Notes under the pieces: generated by a model
Database searches by the model: none
What the model was told of the DNA's origin: nothing
What the model saw: the letters and a program-made list of their open reading frames with translations, nothing else
Shown: one piece after another, positions 40,352 through 48,892 of the stretch
How the letters are laid out: every line of letters starts with the position of its first letter
How positions within the stretch are numbered: the first letter of the stretch is position 1
Source of the DNA: UBA4874 sp002399435
GTDB taxonomy: Bacteria > Bacillota > Clostridia > Caldicoprobacterales > DTU083
Reading direction: 5' to 3'
NCBI GenBank assembly: GCA_036823195.1
Contig: DAISGI010000011.1
Location: 1 to 64,000, forward strand
Length of the DNA stretch: 64,000 bases
Made by a program: the position numbers and the translations under genes

Positions 40352-41530
40352 TCACATCCGGGTTTTCATCCGTTCCATCGCTTTCTCCACGTTTTCACGT
40401 TTGCCAAAGGCGGACAGGCGGAAAAACCCTTCTCCGTTTGCCCCGAATCCGGATCCAGGAGTCCCGACGATACCGGCACGGTTCAGAAGCAGGTCAAAAT
40501 ACTCCCAGGAAGACCGTCCACAGGGACATGTCATCCAGATATAGGGAGAGTTCCTGCCGCCGGTGTACCGGATCCCCATCTCATCCAGATCATTGGAAAT
40601 AATCCGGGCGTTTTCCATATAATAGTCAATCTTTCTTTTGCACTGCCTTCTCCCTTCCGGGGAGAAGGCAGCCTCTGCTCCCCGCTGCACGATATAGGCA
40701 ACCCCGTTGAATTTCGTTGTCTGCCTGCGCAGCCAGAGAGCATTCAGACTCGCTCCTTCATAAATCAGCTCCCGGGGTACCACCGTATACCCACATCGTG
40801 TTCCGGTAAATCCGGCTGTTTTGGACATGGAGCAAAATTCCACCGCACACTTTTTGGCACCTTCGATCTCATAGATGCTTCCCGGCAAATCCGGTTCCCG
40901 GATAAATGCTTCATAGGCCGCGTCAAACAGCAGAATTGCGCCGTTTGCCAGGGCATAATCCACCCATTGCCTCAGCTGCTCCCTGTCATAAACTGCACCG
41001 GTGGGATTATTGGGCGAACAGAGATAGATGATGTCCATTTTGCGGTTCCTGACCGGCATCGGAAGAAAATGATTCTCCGGATTGGCATCCAGGTATTGAA
41101 TCTTTCTGCCGGACATGATATTGGAGTCCACATAGGCGGGATACACTGGATCCGGAATCCATACGGTATTATCCAAAGACAGAATATCCGGAAAATTGCC
41201 CAGATCGCTTTTAGCACCGTCACTGACAAAGATTTCATCGGGTGTCAGCAATACACCCCGGCTCTGATAGTACTGTGCAATGGCCATTCGGAGAAACCCA
41301 TAGCCCTGCTCCGGCCCATAACCGTGAAACCCTTGCTCCGTTCCCATCTCCCTTACGGCAGAAGCCATTGCCGCAACCGAGGCATCGCAAAGGGGAAGGG
41401 TAACGTCCCCGATTCCCAGCCGCAGGATCTCCCTTTCCGGATGTTCCTTCTGATATGCCGCCACCTTTTTCGCAATGGAGGAGAACAGGTAGCTGTCTTC
41501 CAGCCGAAGATAATTTGCATTGATTCTCAT
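40352..41530 (-). CDS. dapL: LL-diaminopimelate aminotransferase
   Basis: Converts tetrahydrodipicolinate directly to LL-diaminopimelate in the short DAP/lysine route. This 392-residue class I/II PLP aminotransferase starts NANYLRLEDSYLFSSIAKKV. It has LRLGIGDVTLPL, the substrate motif YLCSPNNPTGAVY near 175, and the PLP-Lys region SMSKTAGFTGTRCGY near 235. The short DapL-specific N-terminus and motif order support DapL over general aspartate aminotransferases. Its ATG overlaps the stop of pyrG (ATGA). Confidence 0.93.
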   Translation of the reverse strand: MRINANYLRLEDSYLFSSIAKKVAAYQKEHPEREILRLGIGDVTLPLCDASVAAMASAVREMGTEQGFHGYGPEQGYGFLRMAIAQYYQSRGVLLTPDEIFVSDGAKSDLGNFPDILSLDNTVWIPDPVYPAYVDSNIMSGRKIQYLDANPENHFLPMPVRNRKMDIIYLCSPNNPTGAVYDREQLRQWVDYALANGAILLFDAAYEAFIREPDLPGSIYEIEGAKKCAVEFCSMSKTAGFTGTRCGYTVVPRELIYEGASLNALWLRRQTTKFNGVAYIVQRGAEAAFSPEGRRQCKRKIDYYMENARIISNDLDEMGIRYTGGRNSPYIWMTCPCGRSSWEYFDLLLNRAGIVGTPGSGFGANGEGFFRLSAFGKRENVEKAMERMKTRM

Positions 41531-43158
41531 CCGTTTTCCCCCGCATTCCGGGCTTTGTCCGATCTTTCCAGGGCTGCCTTCACGAATTCACGGAACAGGG
41601 GATGTGCCCGGTTGGGCCGGCTTTTGAACTCCGGATGAAACTGGACGCCCAGAAAAAAATCATTTTGCGGGATTTCAACAGTTTCCACAATATATCCGTC
41701 CGGAGAGGTACCGCTGATCACCAGACCCGCCTGCTGCAGAATCTTCCGGTACCGATTGTTGAATTCGTACCGGTGACGGTGACGTTCCGCGATCCTGCCG
41801 GACTGATAAGCCCGGGCCATGATCGTGTCCGGCAGGATCCGGCAGGGGTAACTTCCCAGCCGCATGGTGCCGCCTTTCGGAATATTTCCCTGCTGATCCG
41901 GCAGCAGATCGATGACACAGTCCCGGGCTTCCGGGTTGAATTCACTGGAATTGGCATCTTCCAACCCTGCCACATCCCGTGAAAACTCAATCACTGCCGT
42001 CTGCATCCCCAGGCATATTCCAAAATAAGGGACATTACGGGTTCGCGCATATTTTGCCGCCTGAATCTTTCCTTCCATGCCCCGGTCGCCAAATCCTCCG
42101 GGAACCAATATCCCGTCACAGCCTGCCAGATTTTCCTCCGCATCGTTTTCCGTGACAAGCTCCTCTGCATTCACCCAACAAAACCGGATTTTCGTTCCGG
42201 TTTCATAGCCCGCATGATGCAGGGCTTCCACAATGGACAGGTAAGCATCATGGAGTTTTACATATTTCCCCACAATGGCTATGGTCACCTCCCTGCTTCT
42301 GCAGCGGATCCGATCCAGCATGCCGGTCCAGTCGGAAAGGTCGCAGGGCGGTGCCGGAATCTTCAATTCCCGGCACACAATATCATCAAGGCCCTGGTTG
42401 TGCAGCATGATGGGCACTTCATACAGAACCGGCACGGTAGTGTTATCCAGAACGCAGTCCGGCTTTACATTGCAGAACAGGGATATCTTTTGTTTCATGC
42501 TCTGCTCCAGTTTCCGGTCACACCGGCAGATGATGATATCGGGCATGATGCCCTGGGACTGAAGTTGTTTGACAGAGTGCTGGGTCGGCTTGGATTTGTA
42601 TTCATTGGAACCGCTGACATAGGGAACAAGTGTTACATGAATAAACAGGCAGTTTTCCCTTCCGATTTCCAGGGGAATCTGCCGGATCGCCTCCAGAAAA
42701 GGCTGTCCTTCGATGTCTCCGATGGTCCCGCCCACTTCTGTGATGACCACATCAATATCGTCCCCCCGTGATACAGTATAAATGAAATGCTTGATTTCAT
42801 TTGTAATATGTGGAATCACCTGAACCGTCTCGCCAAGATATTCTCCCTTCCGCTCCTTGTTCAGCACGTTCCAGTAAACCTTTCCGGAAGTCAGATTGGA
42901 AAACCGGTTGAGATCCTCATCGATAAACCGTTCATAATGTCCCAGATCCAGATCGGTCTCTGCACCGTCCTCCGTGACAAACACTTCTCCGTGCTGATAA
43001 GGACTCATGGTCCCCGGATCCACATTGATGTAGGGATCCAGCTTCTGTGCAAATACTTTCAGTCCCCTCGACTTGAGCAGCCTGCCCAGGGAGGCCGCCA
43101 GGATCCCCTTGCCCAGGCCGGAAACCACGCCGCCTGTTACAAAAATGTACTTCGTCAT
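41527..43158 (-). CDS. pyrG: CTP synthase (glutamine hydrolysing)
   Basis: Makes CTP from UTP, ATP and glutamine. The 543-residue protein has the synthetase domain first: KYIFVTGGVVSGLGKGI at residue 3, then ITEVGGTIGDIEGQPFLEA near 140. The class I glutamine amidotransferase domain from about 290 has the catalytic Cys in PYFGICLGMQ and the His/Glu in FHPEFKSRP near the end. It lies between dapF and dapL with 4-bp ATGA overlaps on both sides, so a nucleotide enzyme is made together with two wall-precursor enzymes. Confidence 0.98.
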   Translation of the reverse strand: MTKYIFVTGGVVSGLGKGILAASLGRLLKSRGLKVFAQKLDPYINVDPGTMSPYQHGEVFVTEDGAETDLDLGHYERFIDEDLNRFSNLTSGKVYWNVLNKERKGEYLGETVQVIPHITNEIKHFIYTVSRGDDIDVVITEVGGTIGDIEGQPFLEAIRQIPLEIGRENCLFIHVTLVPYVSGSNEYKSKPTQHSVKQLQSQGIMPDIIICRCDRKLEQSMKQKISLFCNVKPDCVLDNTTVPVLYEVPIMLHNQGLDDIVCRELKIPAPPCDLSDWTGMLDRIRCRSREVTIAIVGKYVKLHDAYLSIVEALHHAGYETGTKIRFCWVNAEELVTENDAEENLAGCDGILVPGGFGDRGMEGKIQAAKYARTRNVPYFGICLGMQTAVIEFSRDVAGLEDANSSEFNPEARDCVIDLLPDQQGNIPKGGTMRLGSYPCRILPDTIMARAYQSGRIAERHRHRYEFNNRYRKILQQAGLVISGTSPDGYIVETVEIPQNDFFLGVQFHPEFKSRPNRAHPLFREFVKAALERSDKARNAGENG

Positions 43159-43994
43159 ATGTTTACAACTCCTTCAAAAACTTTTTCCGCATTGCCGGTC
43201 ATAAGAACGGTTTCCTCTGTGTATCGGACGAAAAGATCCCCGCCTTTCAGGCAAACCCGGATTTCCTCATCCCGGCTGCAGATTCCATTTGCCACAGCAG
43301 CAGCAACGGAAGCACAGGCCCCGGTACCGCAGGCAAGAGTCTCTCCGCTGCCGCGTTCCCAGACCCGCATTTTCAGCACCTTGCCGCTTTGGACCTGGAC
43401 AAATTCCGTATTGGTACGGTCCGGGAAAACAGAAGCGTTTTCAAACATCGGCCCTTCCGTTGCAATGGGAACGGAATCCACGTCCTCCACAAAAACAACG
43501 CAATGGGGATTTCCCATGGATACGCAGGTAATGAAATATTTCCTTCCGGCAAGGAGTAATTCCCGGTGAATGATATGGTTCCCATCCAGCAGGACAGGGA
43601 TACTTTCCGGAGAAAAGTCCGCCTTGCCCATATCCACCCGGACGGACCGGACCACCTGGTCCTGTACATGAAGCTCCAGCTTCTTGATTCCGCTGCGTGT
43701 TTCAACGTCCAGGTTTGTTTTCGTTACGATCCCGTTGTCATAAAGGTATTTTCCGACACAGCGTATGCCGTTTCCGCACATCTTTCCTTCACTGCCGTCC
43801 GCGTTGAACATCCGCATTTTCACATCTGCCCGGTCCGAAGAACAGAGGAGGATGATGCCATCCCCTCCTATCCCGAAATGACGGTCGGACAGCCGGACAG
43901 CCAGGGCCTCCGGATGTGGAATGTCTTCGGTCAGACAATTGAAATAGATATAATCATTACCCAGACCATGCATTTTTGTAAATTCTCGCTTCAT
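43155..43994 (-). CDS. dapF: Diaminopimelate epimerase
   Basis: Converts LL- to meso-diaminopimelate, the form used in peptidoglycan and lysine synthesis. The 279-residue protein has the two catalytic Cys in KMCGNGIRCVGKYLYDN (near 77) and ETLACGTGACASVAAA (near 223), with the start KMHGLGNDYIYFN. GGAGAACAGG lies just before the ATG. It is the first gene of the dapF-pyrG-dapL operon. The 160-bp stretch before it, up to the end of asnA, holds no gene. Confidence 0.97.
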   Translation of the reverse strand: MKREFTKMHGLGNDYIYFNCLTEDIPHPEALAVRLSDRHFGIGGDGIILLCSSDRADVKMRMFNADGSEGKMCGNGIRCVGKYLYDNGIVTKTNLDVETRSGIKKLELHVQDQVVRSVRVDMGKADFSPESIPVLLDGNHIIHRELLLAGRKYFITCVSMGNPHCVVFVEDVDSVPIATEGPMFENASVFPDRTNTEFVQVQSGKVLKMRVWERGSGETLACGTGACASVAAAVANGICSRDEEIRVCLKGGDLFVRYTEETVLMTGNAEKVFEGVVNI

Positions 43995-44154
43995 AACCTG
44001 TTCTCCTCTGCTATACGGACCAACTTCCTGCGTTCTTAGCCTTCGTACTTTTCAGGACGGCTTCGGCGGTATAAACGGAAGGATTTCCCTCATCGTATCC
44101 GTCACCTTTCCTGCCTCCCTTATGATATCGTCCGGTTCCCTTGTTTTTATTCCT

Positions 44155-45171
44155 TTACAGTAAAGTGATATTTGCACGCTCACAGGCCTCCAACATTTCT
44201 TCCGGCCATACGGAGGCCTGTACTTCTCCAATATGGGCTTTGTTCAGAAGATACATGCAGATTCTGGACTGGCCGATGCCTCCGCCTATGGTACAGGGTA
44301 AATCCCCGTTCAGAAGCTCCCGGTGGAACGTCAAATCCTTTCTCTCCTCACAGCCGGCCAGTTTCAGCTGCTTTTGCAATGCTTCCTTATCAACCCGGAT
44401 TCCCATGGAAGACACTTCAAAGGAGCAATCCAGCAGCGGATACCAGAAAAGGATATCGCAGTTCCTCTCCCAGTCATCGTAATCCGGTGCCCTTCCATCA
44501 TGGCGGATGCCCGATTTCAGCACCCCCCCGATCTTCATGAGACATACAGCTTTCTTTTCCTTCGCAATGGCATCCTCCCGATGCCGCGGATCCAGACCGG
44601 GATACCGGTCCTCCAGCTCCTGGGTGGTCAGGAAGGTGATTTCATCCGGCAGAAGACGGTGCAACTGCGGATATCTGCTGCAGATAAACTCCTCCGCATC
44701 CTTGAAAACCCTGAAAATGCTGTTTACCGTATTCCGCAAGGTTTCCTCCGTTCTTTCCTCCTCTCGGATGATCTTCTCCCAATCCCACTGATCCACATAA
44801 AAGGAATGCAGATTGTCCGGGTCTTCGTCCCTCCGGATGGCATTCATATCCGTATACAGGCCTTCACCATGATTAAGTCCATATCGTTTGAGGGCCATTC
44901 TCTTCCACTTCGCCAGGGAATGAACGATCTCCACCTGTTTCCCGCCCAGAGCCCGGACGTCAAAGATAACCGGCCGTTCCACCCCATTCAGGTTGTCGTT
45001 CAGGCCGGATTCCGGTGTTACAAAAAGCGGCGCGGAAACCCGCATTAGGTTCAGCTCCTCCGCCAGACGGTTTTCAAAGAAATCCTTCAGCGACTTGATC
45101 GCTTTTTCCGTTTCCGGAACACTCAGGGACGCCCGGTATCCTTTCGGTAAAATCAATTTTTCCATTGTCAT
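44155..45171 (-). CDS. asnA: Aspartate--ammonia ligase (asparagine synthetase A)
   Basis: Makes asparagine from aspartate, ammonia and ATP. The 338-residue class II synthetase-like enzyme starts with KLILPKGYRASL. Conserved motifs include SVPETEKAIKSLKDFFE, GLNDNLNGVERPV, VVHSLAKWKR (here EIVHSLAKWKR), GLYTDMNAIR near 115, and the C-terminal GGGIGQSR with MYLLNKAHIGE. The ATG at 45171 has GGAGGAG 6 bp upstream and overlaps the TAA of a 10-codon leader ORF made by a local duplication of the ribosome site. Confidence 0.95.
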   Translation of the reverse strand: MTMEKLILPKGYRASLSVPETEKAIKSLKDFFENRLAEELNLMRVSAPLFVTPESGLNDNLNGVERPVIFDVRALGGKQVEIVHSLAKWKRMALKRYGLNHGEGLYTDMNAIRRDEDPDNLHSFYVDQWDWEKIIREEERTEETLRNTVNSIFRVFKDAEEFICSRYPQLHRLLPDEITFLTTQELEDRYPGLDPRHREDAIAKEKKAVCLMKIGGVLKSGIRHDGRAPDYDDWERNCDILFWYPLLDCSFEVSSMGIRVDKEALQKQLKLAGCEERKDLTFHRELLNGDLPCTIGGGIGQSRICMYLLNKAHIGEVQASVWPEEMLEACERANITLL

Positions 45172-45229
45172 TATGCGCTCCTCCCAATTCCCGCTTTTGT
45201 CATTATGCGCTCCTCCCAATTCCCGCTTT
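45167..45229. repeat. 32-bp tandem duplication of the asnA ribosome site
   Basis: TGTCATTATGCGCTCCTCCC...CCGCTT is present twice with a 32-bp period (from 45167 and 45199). Each copy carries GGAGGAG and an ATG on the minus strand. Confidence 0.92.
45171..45203 (-). CDS. 10-codon leader ORF coupled to asnA
   Basis: The upstream copy of the duplicated ribosome site opens MTKAGIGRSA and stops at TAA, whose last A is the first base of the asnA ATG (TAATG). A ribosome ending here could restart on asnA. The peptide has no Asn or Asp run, so classical attenuation is unlikely. It is probably a by-product of the duplication that enforces coupling. Confidence 0.5.
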   Translation of the reverse strand: MTKAGIGRSA

Positions 45230-45368
45230 CCAGGTTCCCTTCAGGACAAAAGTTTCCTTTCCAATTGTACCGCTTCCTGTATGGGAAGGAAAGCAAAATG
45301 ATAGCACGGGACAATTTTCCCCGCCAATGCCTCGCCTGGAAAAAATCAGTAAAGCTTGGACTCCGATA

Positions 45369-45402
45369 TTTACCTGCCGGGATTTGTTTCCCGTCAGGTA
45401 AA
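45369..45402. other. Long hairpin between asnA and dacF
   Basis: TTTACCTG-C-CGGGA and TCCCG-T-CAGGTAAA form a 13-bp stem with one mismatch around TTTGTT. A-rich sequence follows on the plus strand, so no U-run follows the hairpin on either strand. It lies in the divergent region between asnA and dacF, and if the asnA transcript starts far upstream it would be in its leader. Confidence 0.55.
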
Positions 45403-45441
45403 AAACGATATCTGTAATAATTTGTATCTCGCATGAAAAAC

Positions 45442-45466
45442 GATAATGTCGTATAATAGCATTATC
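45442..45466. promoter_or_regulatory. Dyad GATAATG/CATTATC around the dacF -10
   Basis: GATAATG (45442-45448) and CATTATC (45460-45466) flank TATAAT (45452-45457). No good -35 is seen, so the promoter may need an activator or be blocked by a repressor at the dyad. Confidence 0.5.
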
Positions 45467-45507
45467 ATAAACAAAATTCAAATGAGTCCCACAGAATGGA
45501 GGATTAT

Positions 45508-46701
45508 ATGAAAATGAAGGAACAAAGGAAGAAACAAAAAAGGACAGGCTGGGTCGGAATGGCAGTCCTGCTTTTGTTCCTGAGCGTTGCCTCACCCGTC
45601 TTCGCCCAGGAACCATTCAACAGTGCTGCAGAATCTGCCATATTAATGGAAGCCTCCACCGGGCAGATATTATACGGGAAAAATGTGGATACCCCGCTTC
45701 CCCCGGCCAGCATCACCAAAATCATGACCTTATTGCTGGGATTTGAGGCTTTGGAGAACGGAAGTGCCCACCTGGAGGATCAGGTGACGGTTTCCGAAAA
45801 AGCATGGCGGACCGGAATGAAAGGATCGGAAATGTTCCTCGATGTCGGGTCCAAAGTGCCGCTGCGGGACATCCTGACCGGAATCTCCGTCGTATCCGCC
45901 AATGATGGCTGCGTCGCCCTTGCAGAACATCTGTACGGATCCGAGGAAGCCTTTGTCGGACAGATGAACAAACGTGCGAAGGAACTGGGCATGACCCATA
46001 CCGAGTTCAAAAACTGCAATGGTCTGCCGGCAGCAGGGCATCACATGAGTGCCCATGACATTGCAATATTGGCCAGATATCTGATCACAAACTATCCGAA
46101 AGTGCTGGAGCTGGAGTCCACAAAGGAACTTACCTTCAACGGGATCTATCAGAAAAACCGCAATCCACTTCTTGAAAATTATCCTGGCGCAGACGGCCTG
46201 AAAACCGGCTGGACCGAGGAAGCCGGCTTCTGTCTGGTAGGTACGGCAAAAAAGGACGGCATGCGGCTGATCTCCGTTGTGCTGAAAACCAGGGATGAAA
46301 AGGAACGGCTTGCGGCTTCCAAAGAGCTGTTGGATTTTGGCTATCAGAATTTCGAACTGACTGAGATTGCAAAAAAAGGAAAAGAAATCGGGGAAATCCC
46401 GGTACGGAACGGCAGGGAAACCACTGTGCCGGTAAAGATCAATGAATCCATAACAGCAGCTGTCCCGAAATCCCATAAGGCAGATATCAAAATCTCTGCA
46501 GTGCCGTCGGATAAGCCGATATCGGCTCCCGTTGCAGCCGGTAAAACGGTGGGAAAGGCAGAAGTCCGATTGGGCAAGGATGTCCTGGCGACGGCAGATA
46601 TCAGTACAACCAAAAAAGTGGAGAAGATTGGTTTCATAACAAAATTGATCCGGGGAATTGCGGACTTTTTCCGATCCCTGTTTAAAGTCTCCAAAGCCTG
46701 A
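45508..46701 (+). CDS. dacF: D-alanyl-D-alanine carboxypeptidase, DacF/PBP5 type
   Basis: Removes the terminal D-Ala from peptidoglycan stem peptides outside the membrane. The 397-residue protein has a signal peptide (VGMAVLLLFLSVASPVFA), then the penicillin-binding motifs SITK (catalytic Ser in PASITKIMT), SAN (VVSANDGC) and KTG (GLKTGWT). A PBP5-type C-terminal beta domain is followed by an amphipathic membrane-anchor helix (FITKLIRGIADFFRSLFK). The ATG at 45508 follows GGAGG; an upstream ATG at 45496 includes that site. DacF is the sporulation-linked member in Bacillus; here the exact subtype is inferred. Confidence 0.92.
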   Translation: MKMKEQRKKQKRTGWVGMAVLLLFLSVASPVFAQEPFNSAAESAILMEASTGQILYGKNVDTPLPPASITKIMTLLLGFEALENGSAHLEDQVTVSEKAWRTGMKGSEMFLDVGSKVPLRDILTGISVVSANDGCVALAEHLYGSEEAFVGQMNKRAKELGMTHTEFKNCNGLPAAGHHMSAHDIAILARYLITNYPKVLELESTKELTFNGIYQKNRNPLLENYPGADGLKTGWTEEAGFCLVGTAKKDGMRLISVVLKTRDEKERLAASKELLDFGYQNFELTEIAKKGKEIGEIPVRNGRETTVPVKINESITAAVPKSHKADIKISAVPSDKPISAPVAAGKTVGKAEVRLGKDVLATADISTTKKVEKIGFITKLIRGIADFFRSLFKVSKA

Positions 46702-46757
46702 CCGATTTGCTCCTTTAGCTCCTTTATTTACAGAAAAGAAAAAGAAAAAAAACAAAA

Positions 46758-46801
46758 TTTACCGGGAATGCAAACTGTGATATGATAGTATGAATATCAT
46801 A
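46758..46801 (+). promoter_or_regulatory. Promoter of panT-coaW with overlapping dyad
   Basis: TTTACC (46758-46763), a 17-bp spacer and TATGAT (46781-46786). TATGATA (46781-46787) and TATCATA (46795-46801) form a 7-bp dyad over the -10, a possible operator. Confidence 0.55.
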
Positions 46802-46829
46802 AATATATTATTTTAAAGGAGAATGGTTT

Positions 46830-47411
46830 ATGAGCCGATCACTAAAGGATACCAAAAATCTCACCTTTATTGCCTTAATGCTGGCCATTACCATTGTATT
46901 GGACCTGACGCCATTGGGTGCAGTGCCATTGGGTTCGATCAGTGCAACGGTCGTCCATATTCCTACCATTATTACAGGAGTCCTGCTGGGCCCGGTTGCC
47001 GGATGGGTTCTTGGGACGCTGATGGGACTTATCTCTCTGATTCATGCAGTGACGAGGCCGGTAACGGTTATCGATCCTCTGTTTATCAACCCGCTCGTTT
47101 CCGTACTTCCGCGGATGATGATCGGAGTGGTGGCCTATTATGTTTACCGGATGCTTTATAAGGTTCTGAAAGCACCGGCATCCGCCTTTGCTGCAGGCGT
47201 TGCGGGCAGCGCGGTGAATACCGGACTGGTATTCCTGATGCTCTATCTGGTATATGCCCAGGAAGTCGTAAAAAGGCTGGGGATTGCCTTCAAGGCAATG
47301 CTGCTCTCCGTACTGACGACAAATGCCATTGCGGAAGCCGTTCTTGCTGGTATATTGACCATGGCCATTACGTTGGCTTACAACAAATACAGAAAAATAA
47401 TCAGGGAGTAA
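46830..47411 (+). CDS. ECF transporter substrate-binding subunit, predicted pantothenate (PanT)
   Basis: A 193-residue integral membrane protein of about six helices with the ECF S-component pattern. Examples are FIALMLAITIVLDLTPLG, a Gly-rich second helix IITGVLLGPVAGWVLGTLMGL, and the loop PLVSVLPRMMIGVVAYYVY. It would join the shared ECF ATPase/T module encoded elsewhere. The downstream gene, 4 bp away, is pantothenate kinase, which strongly suggests pantothenate as the vitamin. AAAGGAG lies before the ATG. The substrate is inference from context. Confidence 0.75.
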   Translation: MSRSLKDTKNLTFIALMLAITIVLDLTPLGAVPLGSISATVVHIPTIITGVLLGPVAGWVLGTLMGLISLIHAVTRPVTVIDPLFINPLVSVLPRMMIGVVAYYVYRMLYKVLKAPASAFAAGVAGSAVNTGLVFLMLYLVYAQEVVKRLGIAFKAMLLSVLTTNAIAEAVLAGILTMAITLAYNKYRKIIRE

Positions 47412-47415
47412 TCGT

Positions 47416-48255
47416 ATGTCAAGAATTATTGGAATCGATGTCGGCGGAAGTACAACAAAAATTGTCGGATTACATGAAAACAGGATTTTCAGTCCCATAC
47501 TGGTCAAGGCCAACGATCCCATTGCATCCGTATATGGAGCTTTCGGCAAATTTATGAGCAAAAACAAGCTGAACCTGAAGGATATCAGCCGGATTCTGGT
47601 AACCGGGGCAGGCTCCGGATACCTGTCCGATAATATATACGGGATTCCCACTGGCAAGGTGAATGAGTTTCAGGCCATCGGAAAGGGCGGGTTGTTTCTG
47701 ACCGGCCTGAAGCGGGCCATCATTGTCAGCATGGGTACCGGTACGGCTTATGTCATTGCCGATAAAAACGGGGAAAAACATATCGGCGGTACCGGCGTCG
47801 GCGGAGGAACCCTTCTGGGCCTCTCCTATAAAATGCTCAATATACGGCATTTTGATGATTTGATTGAAATGGCTCAGGGCGGGGATCTGTCTCATATCGA
47901 TCTTTTGATCCGGGATATCACAAAGGACCCGGTAGGAAGCCTGACGCAGGAAAGTACAGCATCCAATTTCGGGAAAATCAGTGATCTGGCCACCAAGTCG
48001 GATACCGCTCTTGGAATTGTCAACCTCGTGTTCCAGACTATCGGGACCATTGCCGCGTTTGCTTCCCGCATACACAATACAAAGGATGTTGTATTAACGG
48101 GGAATCTGACCAATGTCCCCCAATCCCGGGCCATCTTTGACTCCCTGCAGAGCTTGTACCAGGTGCGGTTTCACATGCCCGACCATGCGGAATACGCCAC
48201 AGCTGCCGGAGCGACCCTGTTTCCGGCAGAGAACCTAACCGATTTGTCTTTATAA
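47416..48255 (+). CDS. coaW: Type II pantothenate kinase
   Basis: Phosphorylates pantothenate, the first step of coenzyme A synthesis. The 279-residue ASKHA-fold kinase has the phosphate-1 motif IIGIDVGGSTTKIVG at residue 4, VSMGTGTAYV and GGTGVGGGTLLGL near 120-140, and VVLTGNLTNVPQSR near 225. This matches the staphylococcal/eukaryote-like type II group and not CoaA or CoaX. It is 4 bp downstream of the ECF S component in one operon, linking uptake and trapping of the vitamin. Confidence 0.9.
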   Translation: MSRIIGIDVGGSTTKIVGLHENRIFSPILVKANDPIASVYGAFGKFMSKNKLNLKDISRILVTGAGSGYLSDNIYGIPTGKVNEFQAIGKGGLFLTGLKRAIIVSMGTGTAYVIADKNGEKHIGGTGVGGGTLLGLSYKMLNIRHFDDLIEMAQGGDLSHIDLLIRDITKDPVGSLTQESTASNFGKISDLATKSDTALGIVNLVFQTIGTIAAFASRIHNTKDVVLTGNLTNVPQSRAIFDSLQSLYQVRFHMPDHAEYATAAGATLFPAENLTDLSL

Positions 48256-48271
48256 GGGGAAAGCAGGCAGT

Positions 48272-48637
48272 TTATACCCCGTATGCATTGGGGATATGAT
48301 GGATATGAAAAGAGGAATCCGGCCGGACAAAGACCTCCAGGATATCAAAACGACAGGACGCATTCTTCCAGTGCCTGTCCTGAAGAAAGCATAACGCGGC
48401 TTTCCGGTACCTGGACTGCTTTTTCCGGTTCACCGCCTGGGCGGGAGTACCAAAAGCCGTGGATGTCCGGGTCTTCACCTCAGCAAATATCAGTTGACCC
48501 TCCCCGGATGCAATAATATCCACCTCTCCAAAGGGGCACCGATAATTCCGATATACAATCCGATAGCCCTGCCGGATGAGATACTGACAAGCCTGCTCCT
48601 CCCCCCATTTCCCCAATTCCATGCGATAGGTACTCAA
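48272..48637 (-). CDS. YraN-family (UPF0102) endonuclease-like protein
   Basis: A 121-residue protein with the restriction-endonuclease-like fold of UPF0102: LGKWGEEQACQYLIRQGYRIVYRNYRC, GEVDIIASGEGQLIFAEVKTRTS (D-ExK active-site pattern) and INRKKQSRYRKAALCFL (here VNRKKQSR). Biological role is poorly defined; a nuclease acting on DNA is likely. Convergent with coaW (16 bp apart). Two 16-bp repeats in its upstream region include TATAAG elements. Confidence 0.88.
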   Translation of the reverse strand: MSTYRMELGKWGEEQACQYLIRQGYRIVYRNYRCPFGEVDIIASGEGQLIFAEVKTRTSTAFGTPAQAVNRKKQSRYRKAALCFLQDRHWKNASCRFDILEVFVRPDSSFHIHHIPNAYGV

Positions 48638-48694
48638 AATTCTGTTCTCTCCTTTTCGTTGATTTATGACAGCAAAATGAAATACACTTCATAT

Positions 48695-48730
48695 CTTATA
48701 CTTTTCGATCCTTATACTTTTCGATCCTTA
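48695..48730. repeat. 16-bp tandem repeat upstream of yraN
   Basis: CTTATACTTTTCGATC at 48695 and 48711, then a third partial copy (CTTA). On the minus strand each carries TATAAG, a possible -10 for yraN. Remaining DNA from 48638 to 48892 holds only the promoter of the M23 gene. Confidence 0.85.
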
Positions 48731-48796
48731 TTTCATATTATAGGAAAAACAATATGTAGAATCAACAAATTCCGTAAAATTCAGCGTATTTTATAC

Positions 48797-48825
48797 TATA
48801 CAAATGATATAGGATATAGTATAAT
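48797..48825 (+). promoter_or_regulatory. Possible promoter of the M23 peptidase gene
   Basis: TATACA (48797-48802), a 17-bp spacer and TATAAT (48820-48825). The -35 is a weak match. Confidence 0.45.
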
Positions 48826-48892
48826 GACAGGAAAGCAAATGAATTTTAATACTTTTGTCACATTTGTTTAAAATCCATGACGGGGTGATTCT

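Noticed and set aside
45369..45402. Terminator in the asnA-dacF gap
   Set aside because: The stem is strong, but no U-run follows it on either strand; the A/T tract comes before the stem on the minus strand.
45172..45420. T-box leader for asnA
   Set aside because: The conserved T-box sequence (AGGGTGGNACCGCG) is not found on the minus strand; only an unrelated CAGGAAGCGGTAC occurs.
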